A stretch of DNA of 64,000 bases, from assembly GCF_030128825.1 (NCBI RefSeq), contig NZ_CP119127.1:3833501-3897500 (forward strand). Direction: 5' to 3'. The stretch's first letter is position 1. Each line of letters opens with the position of its first letter. The position numbers and the translations under genes were made by a program. This DNA comes from Sphingobium sp. WTD-1. Lineage in GTDB: Bacteria; Pseudomonadota; Alphaproteobacteria; Sphingomonadales; Sphingomonadaceae. Positions 1-8,104 of the stretch are shown here, in pieces. The notes under the pieces are model-generated. The model made no database searches. It was not told where the DNA came from and saw nothing but the letters and a program-made list of their open reading frames with translations.

Positions 1-929
1 GCGGCGTCCGATTCAAGGCTATCGTCATGCACGATGCGGAAGACGTCGTACATGCCGATGAAATTCGCCTGTTCGATCACATGATCGACCGGTTCGCACT
101 GGTGCAGTTGCCGGTCCTGCCTTTGCCCGGTCGCGGCACCTGGTTTTCCCGCGCGATCGCCAATCATTATTGCGATGAGTTCGCGGAAGCTCATGGAAAG
201 TCCCTGACTGTTAGAGAGTTTCTTGGCGCATCCATTCCATCCGCCGGTGTCGCCTGCGCGTTCGAACGAGACATATTGGCCGCGCTAGCCTCCCATCCCG
301 ACGCAGGGCCGTTCGATCCGGGATCACTGACGGAAGATTATGAAGCCGGCCTGCGCATCGCCGACATGGGCGGCCGGGGCATCTTCCTGCGCATTCGTGA
401 TGCACAGGGGCAACTGGTCGCAACCCGCGAATATTTTCCCGATAGCGTTCCGGCTGCCATCCGCCAGAAAGCCCGATGGATCATCGGCATTTCGCTCGCC
501 GGATGGGACCGCATGGGCTGGCAGGGCGGCCCGGCCGAATGGTGGATGCGGATCAGGGACCGGCGCGCCACGCTGGCCGCATTGATCATTGTCGCTGCCT
601 ACGCCACGCTGCTGCTCTGGAGCATATTGGAACTGGCGCGGCCTTTCCTGACTCAGCAGCAGCGACCGTCCGCGCCCCTGATCGACGCCCTGCTGACGCT
701 CAATCTGTGGCTGATGGCATGGCGCATCATGATGCGCGCGGTCTTTGCCGGCCACGCTTATGGCTGGCGACATGGCCTGGCAGCGGTTCCGCGCATGTTC
801 GTCGGCAACGCGATCGCCGTCCTTGCCGCCCGGCGCGCCGTGATCCTCTATGTCCAGTCGCTGCTGGGCAAGCCGCTGGTATGGGACAAGACGCAACATC
901 GCTTCCCCGACATGGAGGAACAGGCATGA
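1..929 (+). CDS. nfrB: NfrB-like inner-membrane glycosyltransferase, C-terminal part (5' end outside window)
   Basis: The frame is open from the left edge, so only about 309 C-terminal residues are seen. The visible start reads FKAIVMHDAEDVVH, the family-2 glycosyltransferase segment shared with bacteriophage N4 adsorption protein B (NfrB). About three hydrophobic helices lie in the last 120 residues (near TLAALIIVAAYATLLLWSI, LIDALLTLNLWLMAWRIM and NAIAVLAARRAVILYV), which fits an inner-membrane processive enzyme. In E. coli the NfrA/NfrB pair is linked to secretion of an N-acetylmannosamine-type exopolysaccharide and serves as the phage N4 receptor. The stop overlaps the next ATG (ATGA), so the two are translationally coupled. 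Family call is good; the polymer made here is unknown. Confidence 0.72.
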   Translation, partial: GVRFKAIVMHDAEDVVHADEIRLFDHMIDRFALVQLPVLPLPGRGTWFSRAIANHYCDEFAEAHGKSLTVREFLGASIPSAGVACAFERDILAALASHPDAGPFDPGSLTEDYEAGLRIADMGGRGIFLRIRDAQGQLVATREYFPDSVPAAIRQKARWIIGISLAGWDRMGWQGGPAEWWMRIRDRRATLAALIIVAAYATLLLWSILELARPFLTQQQRPSAPLIDALLTLNLWLMAWRIMMRAVFAGHAYGWRHGLAAVPRMFVGNAIAVLAARRAVILYVQSLLGKPLVWDKTQHRFPDMEEQA

Positions 930-1966
930 CCGGATCATCGGCTGATGGACGGCCGGTGCGCTTCTTTTTCATGCTGTGCATCGGCTGGACCGGCATGCGC
1001 CTGTTCGGCACGATTGCCTCCAGCCCACCCCCACCTGTAATAGCGCCAGCACCTTCCAAGGCTGCATGGGTCAGCGCGCCGACGAAAAAGGTCGTCAAAG
1101 GGCGCGTGATCATGATTGCCGCCGAAGCAAACACGCCAACCAACCAATTACTGCCGAGCCATATAATCCGTTCGTTCAGGCCATCCCCGACATCCTATCG
1201 CGTTGCACCGCTATCGATCGCATGGTCCATGCGCCCAGCGCCCCATAACCAAAGCAATCACCCCGCCCGTACGAAGCGCATAGACCCTCTCGCCATTTCC
1301 GTATCAACAGCACCAGCTATGGATCAGAAGCGATGGCAAGGCAGTGCCTGGCTGCTCTGGCGCTCCGGCGGCGGTTCATCGGCCGATCTCGCCACTGTCG
1401 GGCGCCTGGGTGGATCGCAGAGCGGCGCGCGGCTCGACTTCGACCTGACACCCCGATCCTCAGGGCGACTTGCGGGCTATGGCCGGGTTACGACGGCACT
1501 CCAGTCCCCCGAAGCGCCCGAGACTGCGATCGGCTTATCCTACCAGCCGATCCGCCACCTGGCCGTCAGCTTGGCTGCAGAACGACGAATAGCGCTTGAT
1601 GCCGAGGCCCGTAACGCGTTCGCCCTGCTCCTTGTGGGTGGCTTTGGCCCTGCGCCAGTCGCAGGTCCGATTGAGGCAAGTCTCTACGCGCAGACCGGCA
1701 TGGTGGGACTGCATAAGCGCGACCTTTTCATCGACGGAAAATTCTCGCTGCTCGCGCCGGTCAAGGACAGTCCTCTGCGCGTTGGCCTCAGCCTGTCTGG
1801 CGGTGCGCAACCCGATGTCGAACGACTGGATATCGGCCCCGAAATCCAGTTTCGCCTGCCCCTTCCAGCGATCGCCGCACGCATCGGGATCGAATGGCGT
1901 GAACGTGTCGCCGGTCAAGCCAAACCGGCTTCCGGCCTGGCGGTCACGCTCGCCGCCGATTTTTAG
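926..1966 (+). CDS. putative outer-membrane barrel partner of NfrB (NfrA C-terminal-like)
   Basis: A 346-residue protein whose ATG overlaps the stop of the nfrB-like gene. Residues about 15-35 could be a poor signal segment. The middle (about 40-130) is Pro/Ser/Thr-rich and looks disordered. The C-terminal 210 residues show alternating hydrophobic/polar strands, an AERRIALD stretch and a terminal Phe (LAADF), as expected for an outer-membrane beta-barrel. The pattern around YQPIRHLAVSLAAERRI recalls the NfrA C-terminal domain, but no TPR region is present, so this would be a short NfrA. The translational coupling argues for a joint role in polymer export. The start at 926 is chosen for the ATGA overlap; a longer in-frame open stretch runs inside nfrB and is not used. 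Family assignment is tentative. Confidence 0.55.
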   Translation: MTGSSADGRPVRFFFMLCIGWTGMRLFGTIASSPPPPVIAPAPSKAAWVSAPTKKVVKGRVIMIAAEANTPTNQLLPSHIIRSFRPSPTSYRVAPLSIAWSMRPAPHNQSNHPARTKRIDPLAISVSTAPAMDQKRWQGSAWLLWRSGGGSSADLATVGRLGGSQSGARLDFDLTPRSSGRLAGYGRVTTALQSPEAPETAIGLSYQPIRHLAVSLAAERRIALDAEARNAFALLLVGGFGPAPVAGPIEASLYAQTGMVGLHKRDLFIDGKFSLLAPVKDSPLRVGLSLSGGAQPDVERLDIGPEIQFRLPLPAIAARIGIEWRERVAGQAKPASGLAVTLAADF

Positions 1967-2023
1967 CCTGCCAGCCATCTCCCGGCTTTCGCTCGGAGTC
2001 TTTTGTCTCTAACCCGATGGGGC

Positions 2024-2938
2024 ATGGATCTATACCTGCCCATCGCCAATCTGTCGGTGAACGCCCTGGTCATCATCGGACTGGGTGGCGTCGTCGGCCT
2101 GTTGTCGGGCATGTTCGGCGTGGGTGGCGGCTTCCTCACCACGCCGCTGCTGATCTTCTATGGCATCCCGCCCACGGTCGCAGCGGCCTCTGCCGCCAGC
2201 CAGGTAACCGGCGCCAGCGTGTCCGGCGTCGTCACCCACATGTCGCGCGGCACCGTCGATTTCCGCATGGGCGGCGTGCTGATCGCCGGCGGCGTAGTCG
2301 GCGCGGGCCTTGGCGTCCTCATCTTCCGCCTGCTCCAGTCGCTGGGGCAGATCGATACGGTGATCGGCATTCTCTATGTGCTGATGCTGGGCGGCATCGG
2401 ATCACTGATGGCGAAGGAGTCGATCCAGGCGCTTATCGCGCTCAAGACCGGCAAGCGCATGCAGGCGCGCAAGCGCCGCCACCATCCGCTGGTCGCCGCA
2501 CTGCCGATGCGCTGGCGCTTCTATCGCTCGGGCCTTTACATCTCGCCGCTGGCGCCGCTGCTGCTGGGCATGGCGACCGGCATCCTAACCATGTTGCTGG
2601 GCGTGGGTGGCGGCTTCATCCTGGTGCCGGCGATGCTCTACCTGCTCGGCATGAACACCCAGTCTGTGGTCGGCACATCGCTGTTCCAGATCCTGTTCGT
2701 CACCATGGCGACGACCATGATGCATGCGATGACGACCAAGGCGGTCGATCTGGTGCTGGCCATGCTGCTGCTGATCGGCAGCGTCACCGGCGCGCAGGTC
2801 GGTACCCGGCTGTCGATGACGATCCGCCCGGAATATCTACGCATCCTGCTCGCCGCGATCGTGCTGCTGGTCGCCGCGCGCATGGCGCTGGGGCTGGGTT
2901 GGCGGCCCGATGAAATCTTCACGATCGACGTCAAATGA
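2024..2938 (+). CDS. TSUP (TauE/SafE) family permease
   Basis: A 304-residue polytopic membrane protein with two homologous halves, each carrying the family's glycine-rich motif: FGVGGGFLTTPLL near residue 33 and LGVGGGFILVPAML near residue 190. TSUP proteins export or import sulfite, sulfonates or other organic anions; the substrate cannot be read from sequence. The ATG at 2024 gives MDLYLPIAN, the usual beginning of this subfamily. A TTG at 2003 with GGAG upstream is a possible alternative adding seven residues. The stop overlaps the start of the TIGR02186 gene, a gene pair seen repeatedly in alphaproteobacteria, so the two are likely an operon with a joint function. Confidence 0.85.
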   Translation: MDLYLPIANLSVNALVIIGLGGVVGLLSGMFGVGGGFLTTPLLIFYGIPPTVAAASAASQVTGASVSGVVTHMSRGTVDFRMGGVLIAGGVVGAGLGVLIFRLLQSLGQIDTVIGILYVLMLGGIGSLMAKESIQALIALKTGKRMQARKRRHHPLVAALPMRWRFYRSGLYISPLAPLLLGMATGILTMLLGVGGGFILVPAMLYLLGMNTQSVVGTSLFQILFVTMATTMMHAMTTKAVDLVLAMLLLIGSVTGAQVGTRLSMTIRPEYLRILLAAIVLLVAARMALGLGWRPDEIFTIDVK

Positions 2939-3693
2939 TGATGCCCCGCCTCATCCTGCCGGCCCTGGCCCTGCTGCTGAGCGCTGCGGACGAGCCGCAA
3001 CTGGTGCCCGATGTGTCGCAGCGCGAGGTTGAAATCCAGTACAGCTTCACCGGCGCGGACCTGCTGCTGTTCGGCGCAATCGTCTATCCCGACGGTCGGC
3101 GGCCGGACAAGCCGGCGGACATCGTCGTCGTGCTGAAGGGCCCCGAACAGTCGATCACCATGCGCGAAAAGCAGAAGGTGGCCGGCATCTGGGTCAATGC
3201 CGACCGCGCCCGCTTTCGCTCTGCGCCCAGCTTCTATGCCATGGCCTCTTCCCGGCCGATCGACCAGATCGTCGACGAGCGCACGGCGGCGATCTACGAA
3301 CTGGGCTTAGACAAGCTGCAACTGTCGCCTTCCTCGCTCAACGACAGCGCGGAACTGGACCGATTCCAGGCTGGCCTGGTCGACCTGCGCCAGCGCAACG
3401 GCCTGTTCGTCGAACGCCCCAGCACGGTGGAGATCAGTGACGGCGTGCTCTATCGCGCCCGCCTGCCGCTGTCGGCCCGCGTGATCGTGGGCGACTATAC
3501 CGCCGAAACCTTCCTGGTGCAGGACGGTCGCGTTGTCGCGGCGGCGGTGCGCGACATCCATGTCCGCAAATCGGGCTTCGAACAGTTCATGGCCGTCGCG
3601 GCCGAACGCTGGTCTTTCCTCTATGGCCTGACCGCGATTGCCCTGGCCGTGGGCATGGGCTGGGCCGCCGGCGCAGTTGCCCGCCGCATCTGA
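2935..3693 (+). CDS. TIGR02186 family membrane-anchored periplasmic protein
   Basis: A 252-residue protein with an N-terminal signal sequence (LILPALALLLSAADEP), a periplasmic beta-rich domain and one C-terminal transmembrane helix (about residues 225-245) ending in RRI. The stretch FTGADLLLFGAIVYPDG is typical of TIGR02186, a family of unknown function that accompanies TauE/SafE permeases. The start overlaps the permease stop; three ATGs in a row (2935, 2938, 2941) make the exact start uncertain by two residues. The role is probably accessory to the permease (inferred from context only). Confidence 0.8.
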   Translation: MMMPRLILPALALLLSAADEPQLVPDVSQREVEIQYSFTGADLLLFGAIVYPDGRRPDKPADIVVVLKGPEQSITMREKQKVAGIWVNADRARFRSAPSFYAMASSRPIDQIVDERTAAIYELGLDKLQLSPSSLNDSAELDRFQAGLVDLRQRNGLFVERPSTVEISDGVLYRARLPLSARVIVGDYTAETFLVQDGRVVAAAVRDIHVRKSGFEQFMAVAAERWSFLYGLTAIALAVGMGWAAGAVARRI

Positions 3694-3917
3694 TCGGCCG
3701 CCTCTCCAAAAGTTCATCTTCCAGCCACGCTGTCGCAGGCCGTCATGGACCATATCGGTCCTGCCACCTCCCCTCCCCCTTGGGTGGCACGAAACAGGCC
3801 AGCTTGGACCAGCTGGCCGAACGGCCGGAACGCGTGGGTCTTGTTCCGGCCGCCCACAGCCCGGCACGTCGGTCTCCTCCCGACGTGCCGGGCGCTCGGG
3901 TCTATCGAGGAGACGGC
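3694..3917 (+). promoter_or_regulatory. structured leader or small RNA with anti-Shine-Dalgarno loops
   Basis: This 224-bp spacer holds four successive stem-loops with perfect arms: 3763-3768/3783-3788 (loop rich in CUCCC), 3798-3804/3811-3817, 3823-3831/3843-3851, and a 13-bp stem 3860-3872/3880-3892. The last loop is TCTCCTC (3873-3879), exactly complementary to the Shine-Dalgarno GAGGAGA at 3907-3913 of the following gene. The string CTCCTCCC at 3874-3881 is the anti-SD motif of alphaproteobacterial trans-acting RNAs (CcsR/Cuckoo and related families). It may act in cis on the acvB-like gene, be a separate small RNA, or both. No U-run follows the last stem, so it does not look like a simple terminator. 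Confidence 0.5.
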
Positions 3918-4655
3918 ATGATGGCGCGCGGTGGCAAGAGCATCCGGTATATCCTGCCCATCCTGATCCTCGCTCTGCTCGCGGCGGCCTTCCAATGGCT
4001 CGGCTATCTCGGCGGCGATCCCTTTTCCCTCTCCCGCCCACAGGGCTATCGGCCGGGCCATGGCACGCCGATCGCCATCATCCTGTCGGGCGACATGGGC
4101 ATGAAGGTCGGCATGGGGCCGGGCATCATGGCACGCCTGACGCGAGACGGCCTGCCGACCGTTGGCGTCAATTCGCTGACCTATTTTCGCAAGACCCGCA
4201 GCCCTGCCGAAACCACTACCCTGATCAGCCAGGCCCTCGCCCAGGCCCGCAACATTGATCCCGCCGCGCCGGTCATCCTGATCGGCCAGTCCTTCGGCGC
4301 CGACATGGCGCATGTCGGCCTTGCCGCGCTGCCCCCCGCGCAACGCCATGCCATCGCCATGGTCGCACTGGTCGTGCCAGGCGCCACGGTCGAATATCGC
4401 GCTTCGCCCGGTGAGATATTCACCTTTGCGATGGCAGAGGCGGACGCCCTGCCGACCGCGCGCAAGCTCGACTGGGCACCTTTGCTCTGCGTTCATGGGC
4501 AAGAGGAAGCGGCCAGCCTGTGCCCATTGCTGCACCAGCCCAATGTGCAGACCCTCGCGCTGCCGGGCGGACATCCATTGCACCATGATGTCGATGCGCT
4601 CTACCATATCCTGCACACGGCCTTCGCCCGGCAGGGATTGATCCGGAAGACCTGA
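3918..4655 (+). CDS. acvB: AcvB/VirJ-family serine hydrolase (lysyl-phosphatidylglycerol hydrolase-like)
   Basis: A 245-residue alpha/beta-hydrolase with an N-terminal transmembrane or signal segment (ILPILILALLAAAFQW). The nucleophile motif GQSFGAD lies near residue 120 and the likely catalytic His is in GGHPLHHD near residue 220. Length matches the VirJ-type half of AcvB rather than the full 450-residue protein. In Agrobacterium AcvB is a periplasmic enzyme that removes lysine from lysyl-phosphatidylglycerol and is encoded with lpiA (mprF). Here mprF lies two genes downstream, which supports the same role. ATG 3918 is chosen for GAGGAGA just upstream; a longer open frame starts at 3780 inside the structured leader and lacks support. 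Confidence 0.78.
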   Translation: MMARGGKSIRYILPILILALLAAAFQWLGYLGGDPFSLSRPQGYRPGHGTPIAIILSGDMGMKVGMGPGIMARLTRDGLPTVGVNSLTYFRKTRSPAETTTLISQALAQARNIDPAAPVILIGQSFGADMAHVGLAALPPAQRHAIAMVALVVPGATVEYRASPGEIFTFAMAEADALPTARKLDWAPLLCVHGQEEAASLCPLLHQPNVQTLALPGGHPLHHDVDALYHILHTAFARQGLIRKT

Positions 4656-4658
4656 CCC

Positions 4659-5069
4659 ATGTTTCACGCCTTGCGCCTGTTCCTTGTCGGCTTCAGCCTG
4701 ATCGCCGCCGTTCCGGCGATGGCGGCCGATCCGGTGCTGGGTTCCTGGATCAATCCGCGTGGCAGCGTCACGGTCACGACCGGCGCCTGTCAGGACCGAT
4801 TGTGCGGCTGGGTCAGCCACGCCAATGCCGAGGCGCTGGCCGATGCCAGCGATGCCGGCATCCCGCATCTGGTCGGCACCATCCTTCTGCAGGATTATCG
4901 GCCCAAGGGACCCGGCCATTGGGCCGGCCGCGTCTATGTGCCCGACATGGGCCGCACCTTCTATTCCACCATCGACCAGCAGGGGCCGGACCAGTTGAAG
5001 ATTTCCGGCTGCATCCTGGGTGGGCTTTTCTGCCGCAGCCAGCTCTGGCACCGGGTCAGGACGGGATAA
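4659..5069 (+). CDS. DUF2147 family secreted protein
   Basis: A 136-residue protein with a clear signal peptide (MFHALRLFLVGFSLIAAVPAMA, cleavage near AMA-A) followed by the DUF2147 fold: DPVLGSWINPRG near the N-terminus of the mature protein and ISGCILGGLFCRSQLWHR at the end. Four cysteines (in GACQDRLCGW and GCILGGLFCR) could form two periplasmic disulphides. The gene starts 3 bp after the acvB-like stop and ends 6 bp before mprF, so the three form one transcription unit. Function of DUF2147 is unknown; a periplasmic lipid- or envelope-related role is inferred from the neighbours. Confidence 0.82.
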   Translation: MFHALRLFLVGFSLIAAVPAMAADPVLGSWINPRGSVTVTTGACQDRLCGWVSHANAEALADASDAGIPHLVGTILLQDYRPKGPGHWAGRVYVPDMGRTFYSTIDQQGPDQLKISGCILGGLFCRSQLWHRVRTG

Positions 5070-5075
5070 CGGCAG

Positions 5076-7619
5076 ATGGGGGCCATCACATATTTGCGCC
5101 GTTACCAGACGCCCTTGTCGGTCGGGCTGGTCGTGCTGCTCGCCGCGCTCGGCTTCGTCGCGCTCTACCATCTGCTGCATGATGTGCATGTACGCGACAT
5201 CCGCGCGGCCTTTCATGCACTTGGCCCGGCAGCCCTGATCCCCGCCCTGCTGCTGACCGTGATCAGCTATATCACGCTTACCTTCTACGATGTACTGGCG
5301 CTGCGCTCGATCGGCCGCCCCTTGCCCTATGGCACGGCGGCGCTCGCCTCCTTCACCAGCTATACGCTCAGCCATAATCTGGGCCTGTCGTTGCTGACCG
5401 GCGGATCGGCACGCTACCGCATCTATAGCGCGGCGGGGCTGGGCGTTGCCGATGTCGCGCGGGTGGTCGCGATCGCCGGCGCTACCTTCTGGGGCGGGGT
5501 TTTGACGCTGGCGGCGGTTATGCTGGTCTGGCGGCCGGAGACGCTGTCGATGGGCGATGTCCGCCTGTCCGCGCCGGCATTGCGTGTGGCCGGAAGCCTG
5601 ACCCTCGCGGCCATCATCGGCCTGATCCTCTATGCCGGCCGGCAGGGACGGATGCTGCATTTTGGCCGCATGTCCTTGCCGCTGCCGCCCGCCTCGCGCA
5701 TATTCTGCCAGATCGGCATCGGCGTCATCGATCTCGCTGCCGCCAGCGCTGCGCTGTTCGTCCTGGTGCCCGGCGTCGGCCTCCATGCCTGGCCCGCCTT
5801 CTTCCTGGGCTATGCGCTCGCCATCGTCGCCGTGCTGCTGACCCATGTGCCCGGCGGCGTCGGCGTGTTCGAACTGGTGATGCTTGCCGCACTGCCCGGC
5901 GTGGACCGGCCGCAACTGGTGGCCGCGCTGCTCGCCTATCGGCTGGTCTATTATATCCTGCCGCTGCTGATCGCGGTCGGCATCATCGTTGCGCAGGAGG
6001 GCTGGCGCTGGCGGCAGCCGTTGCGCCGCACCCTGCGAGGGCTGCAGGCCGTCACGACCGGCCTCGCACCGATCATGACGGCGGCGCTCGTCTTCCTGGG
6101 CGGCGCTATCCTGCTGGTATCGGGCTCGCTTCCGGCCATCCCGCACCGGGTCGCGACCCTCAACAGCGTCGTGCCCCTGCCTTTCCTCGAAGCCTCCCAC
6201 ATGGCCGGCAGCCTGGTCGGCGCGGCGCTGCTGATCCTGTCGGCCGGCCTCTATCGGCGGCTGGACGGCGCCTTCTGGCTGACCCGCATCCTGCTGCTGG
6301 CCGGCGCGATCTTCTCGCTGCTCAAGGGGCTGGATTATGAGGAGGCGGCGGCGATGCTGCTGATCGCCGCGCTGCTGCAATGGGCGCGCCCGGCCTTCTA
6401 TCGCCGGACCCAGCTGATTGCCGACGCCTTCACCCCCGGTTGGCTGGCGACTGTGGCGGTGGTTCTGGGCCTCTGCGTCTGGATCGGCTTCTTCGCCTAC
6501 AAGCATGTCGAATATCAGAATGACCTCTGGTGGCATTTTGCCGCCCGCGCCGATGCCTCGCGCTTCCTGCGCGCCAGCCTGGCCGTTGCCGTCCTGCTGA
6601 TCGGTGTTGCGCTCTGGCGCCTGCTGCGCCCGGCCGCGACCATTCCCGCCTTCGCCAGCAATGCCGCCGTCCCGCCGAAGGCCGCGCTGGCGCTGGCCGA
6701 ACGCACCGACGCCAATCTCGCCTATATCGGCGACAAGCGCTTCCTGGTGTCGGATGGCGGCACCTGCTGCCTTATGTACCAGATCAGGGGGCATAGCTGG
6801 ATCGTCATGGGGGATCCGATCGGCGCCCGAAGCGAATGGGCGGACCTGCTCTGGCGCCTGCGCGAACAGGCCGATGCCGCGCAGGGCCGTCTGCTGCTCT
6901 ACCAGATCAGTCAGGATATGCTGCCGCTGGCGATCGAGCTGGGGTTGCAGATCGTCAAATATGGCGAGGAGGCGCATGTCGACCTGGCCGGCTTCACGCT
7001 GGACGGCCCGGATGCCAAGCCGCTGCGCTATGCCGAGCGGCGCGCGGCGCGTGAGGGCGCCAGTTTCGAGATCATCCCCGCCGCCATGCTGGACCAGGAA
7101 ATGGACCGGCTGGCCGAGATTTCCGCCCATTGGCTCCAGGCCAAGGGGCACAAGGAAAAATGCTTCAGCGTCGGCCGCTTCGATCGCGCCTATATGGCGC
7201 GGTTCGACTGCGCCGTGGTGCGGCAGGAGGGCAGGATCGTCGCCTTCGCCAATATCTGGGCCGCGGCCGACCAGTCCGAACTGTCGGTCGACCTGATGCG
7301 CCATGACGACGGCGCGCCCTATGGCACGATGGACTTTCTGTTCATCCACCTGATGCTGTGGGGCAAGCCACAGGGTTATCGCTGGTTCAACCTCGGCCTT
7401 GCACCGCTTTCCGGGCTGGAGGCGCGCCGCCTCGCCCCGCTCTGGTCGAAGCTGGGCGCGCTGCTCTACCAGCATGGCAATGCGCTCTACGGCTTTGAAG
7501 GACTGCGCGCCTACAAGGACAAGTTCGGGCCGGAGTGGGAACCCCGCTTCGTCGCGGGGCCGCAGGGCCTGTCCTTCGGCCGGGCGCTGCTCGATCTTCA
7601 GGCACTGATCGCCGGATAG
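5076..7619 (+). CDS. mprF: bifunctional lysylphosphatidylglycerol flippase/synthetase MprF (LpiA-like)
   Basis: An 847-residue protein with the usual two-part MprF architecture. About 530 N-terminal residues form a polytopic flippase domain with a dozen or more helices. The C-terminal 300 residues form the cytosolic aminoacyl transferase (DUF2156/LPG synthetase) domain, with SWIVMGDPIG near residue 573 and a terminal segment rich in aromatic residues (GYRWFNLGLAPLSG). The enzyme moves lysine from Lys-tRNA to phosphatidylglycerol and flips the product outward, lowering membrane negative charge (cationic peptide and acid resistance). The acvB-like hydrolase upstream would limit the product level. 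Length is normal for the family. Confidence 0.9.
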   Translation: MGAITYLRRYQTPLSVGLVVLLAALGFVALYHLLHDVHVRDIRAAFHALGPAALIPALLLTVISYITLTFYDVLALRSIGRPLPYGTAALASFTSYTLSHNLGLSLLTGGSARYRIYSAAGLGVADVARVVAIAGATFWGGVLTLAAVMLVWRPETLSMGDVRLSAPALRVAGSLTLAAIIGLILYAGRQGRMLHFGRMSLPLPPASRIFCQIGIGVIDLAAASAALFVLVPGVGLHAWPAFFLGYALAIVAVLLTHVPGGVGVFELVMLAALPGVDRPQLVAALLAYRLVYYILPLLIAVGIIVAQEGWRWRQPLRRTLRGLQAVTTGLAPIMTAALVFLGGAILLVSGSLPAIPHRVATLNSVVPLPFLEASHMAGSLVGAALLILSAGLYRRLDGAFWLTRILLLAGAIFSLLKGLDYEEAAAMLLIAALLQWARPAFYRRTQLIADAFTPGWLATVAVVLGLCVWIGFFAYKHVEYQNDLWWHFAARADASRFLRASLAVAVLLIGVALWRLLRPAATIPAFASNAAVPPKAALALAERTDANLAYIGDKRFLVSDGGTCCLMYQIRGHSWIVMGDPIGARSEWADLLWRLREQADAAQGRLLLYQISQDMLPLAIELGLQIVKYGEEAHVDLAGFTLDGPDAKPLRYAERRAAREGASFEIIPAAMLDQEMDRLAEISAHWLQAKGHKEKCFSVGRFDRAYMARFDCAVVRQEGRIVAFANIWAAADQSELSVDLMRHDDGAPYGTMDFLFIHLMLWGKPQGYRWFNLGLAPLSGLEARRLAPLWSKLGALLYQHGNALYGFEGLRAYKDKFGPEWEPRFVAGPQGLSFGRALLDLQALIAG

Positions 7620-7658
7620 CCATTGCGCGACGGACGCATCCCGCGATAGCGCTGGGCG

Positions 7659-8051
7659 ATGCACGCCATCCATCATATCGCCATCATCGGGTCGGACTAT
7701 GCCCGGTCCCGCCATTTCTATGTCGACATTCTCGGCTTTCCCGTGCTGAACGAGGTCTATCGCGCCGAACGCGACAGCTGGAAATGCGATCTGGCGGTCG
7801 GCGACGCGCAGATCGAGCTTTTCTCCTTCCCCAATCCGCCGCCGCGCCCCTCGCGCCCGGAAGCGTGCGGCCTACGCCACCTTGCCTTTGCCGTCAGCGA
7901 CCTGGATGCGGAGGTCGCCCGGCTCGAAAGCCATGGCGTGGCGTGCGAGCCGATCCGGGTGGACGAATATACCGACCGGCGCTTCACCTTCTTCGCCGAC
8001 CCTGACGGACTGCCGCTGGAGCTTTACGAGGATCAGGTCCGCGCCATTTGA
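7659..8051 (+). CDS. VOC (glyoxalase/YaeR-like) metalloprotein
   Basis: A 130-residue single VOC module. It starts with MHAIHHIAIIGSDYARSRHF and ends with FFADPDGLPLELYED, the strands that supply metal ligands in this superfamily (His near residue 5-6, His in LRHLAFAV near residue 75, Glu in LELYE near residue 122). The closest named group is the GloA2/YaeR-like family, whose substrate is not known. It follows mprF by 39 bp and may be read through from it. Glyoxalase activity itself is not shown by sequence. Confidence 0.78.
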   Translation: MHAIHHIAIIGSDYARSRHFYVDILGFPVLNEVYRAERDSWKCDLAVGDAQIELFSFPNPPPRPSRPEACGLRHLAFAVSDLDAEVARLESHGVACEPIRVDEYTDRRFTFFADPDGLPLELYEDQVRAI

Positions 8052-8073
8052 CAGCATCAGGTCATGGCCCTTA

Positions 8074-8087
8074 GGTAACCGGTATCA
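8074..8087. promoter_or_regulatory. ACCGGT operator copy 1, upstream of GH43 gene
   Basis: GGTAACCGGTATCA, centre between 8080 and 8081, 18 bp before the GH43 start. A TTGACA (8048-8053) lies upstream at a distance that would put the site over the -10/+1 region, as expected for a repressor. It matches the four other copies near the LacI-family regulator. Confidence 0.6.
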
Positions 8088-8104
8088 ATAATCGGGAGAG
8101 GGTC

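Noticed and set aside
3860..3892. Rho-independent terminator of the TauE/TIGR02186 operon
   Set aside because: The stem is strong but no U-run follows, and the loop complements the next ribosome site, so a regulatory role fits better.
3714..7715. A 1333-codon open frame on the minus strand opposite acvB and mprF
   Set aside because: It is an antisense artefact of GC-rich codon use: low-complexity Arg/Gln/Gly/Ala composition, no domain, and opposite genes with clear families.
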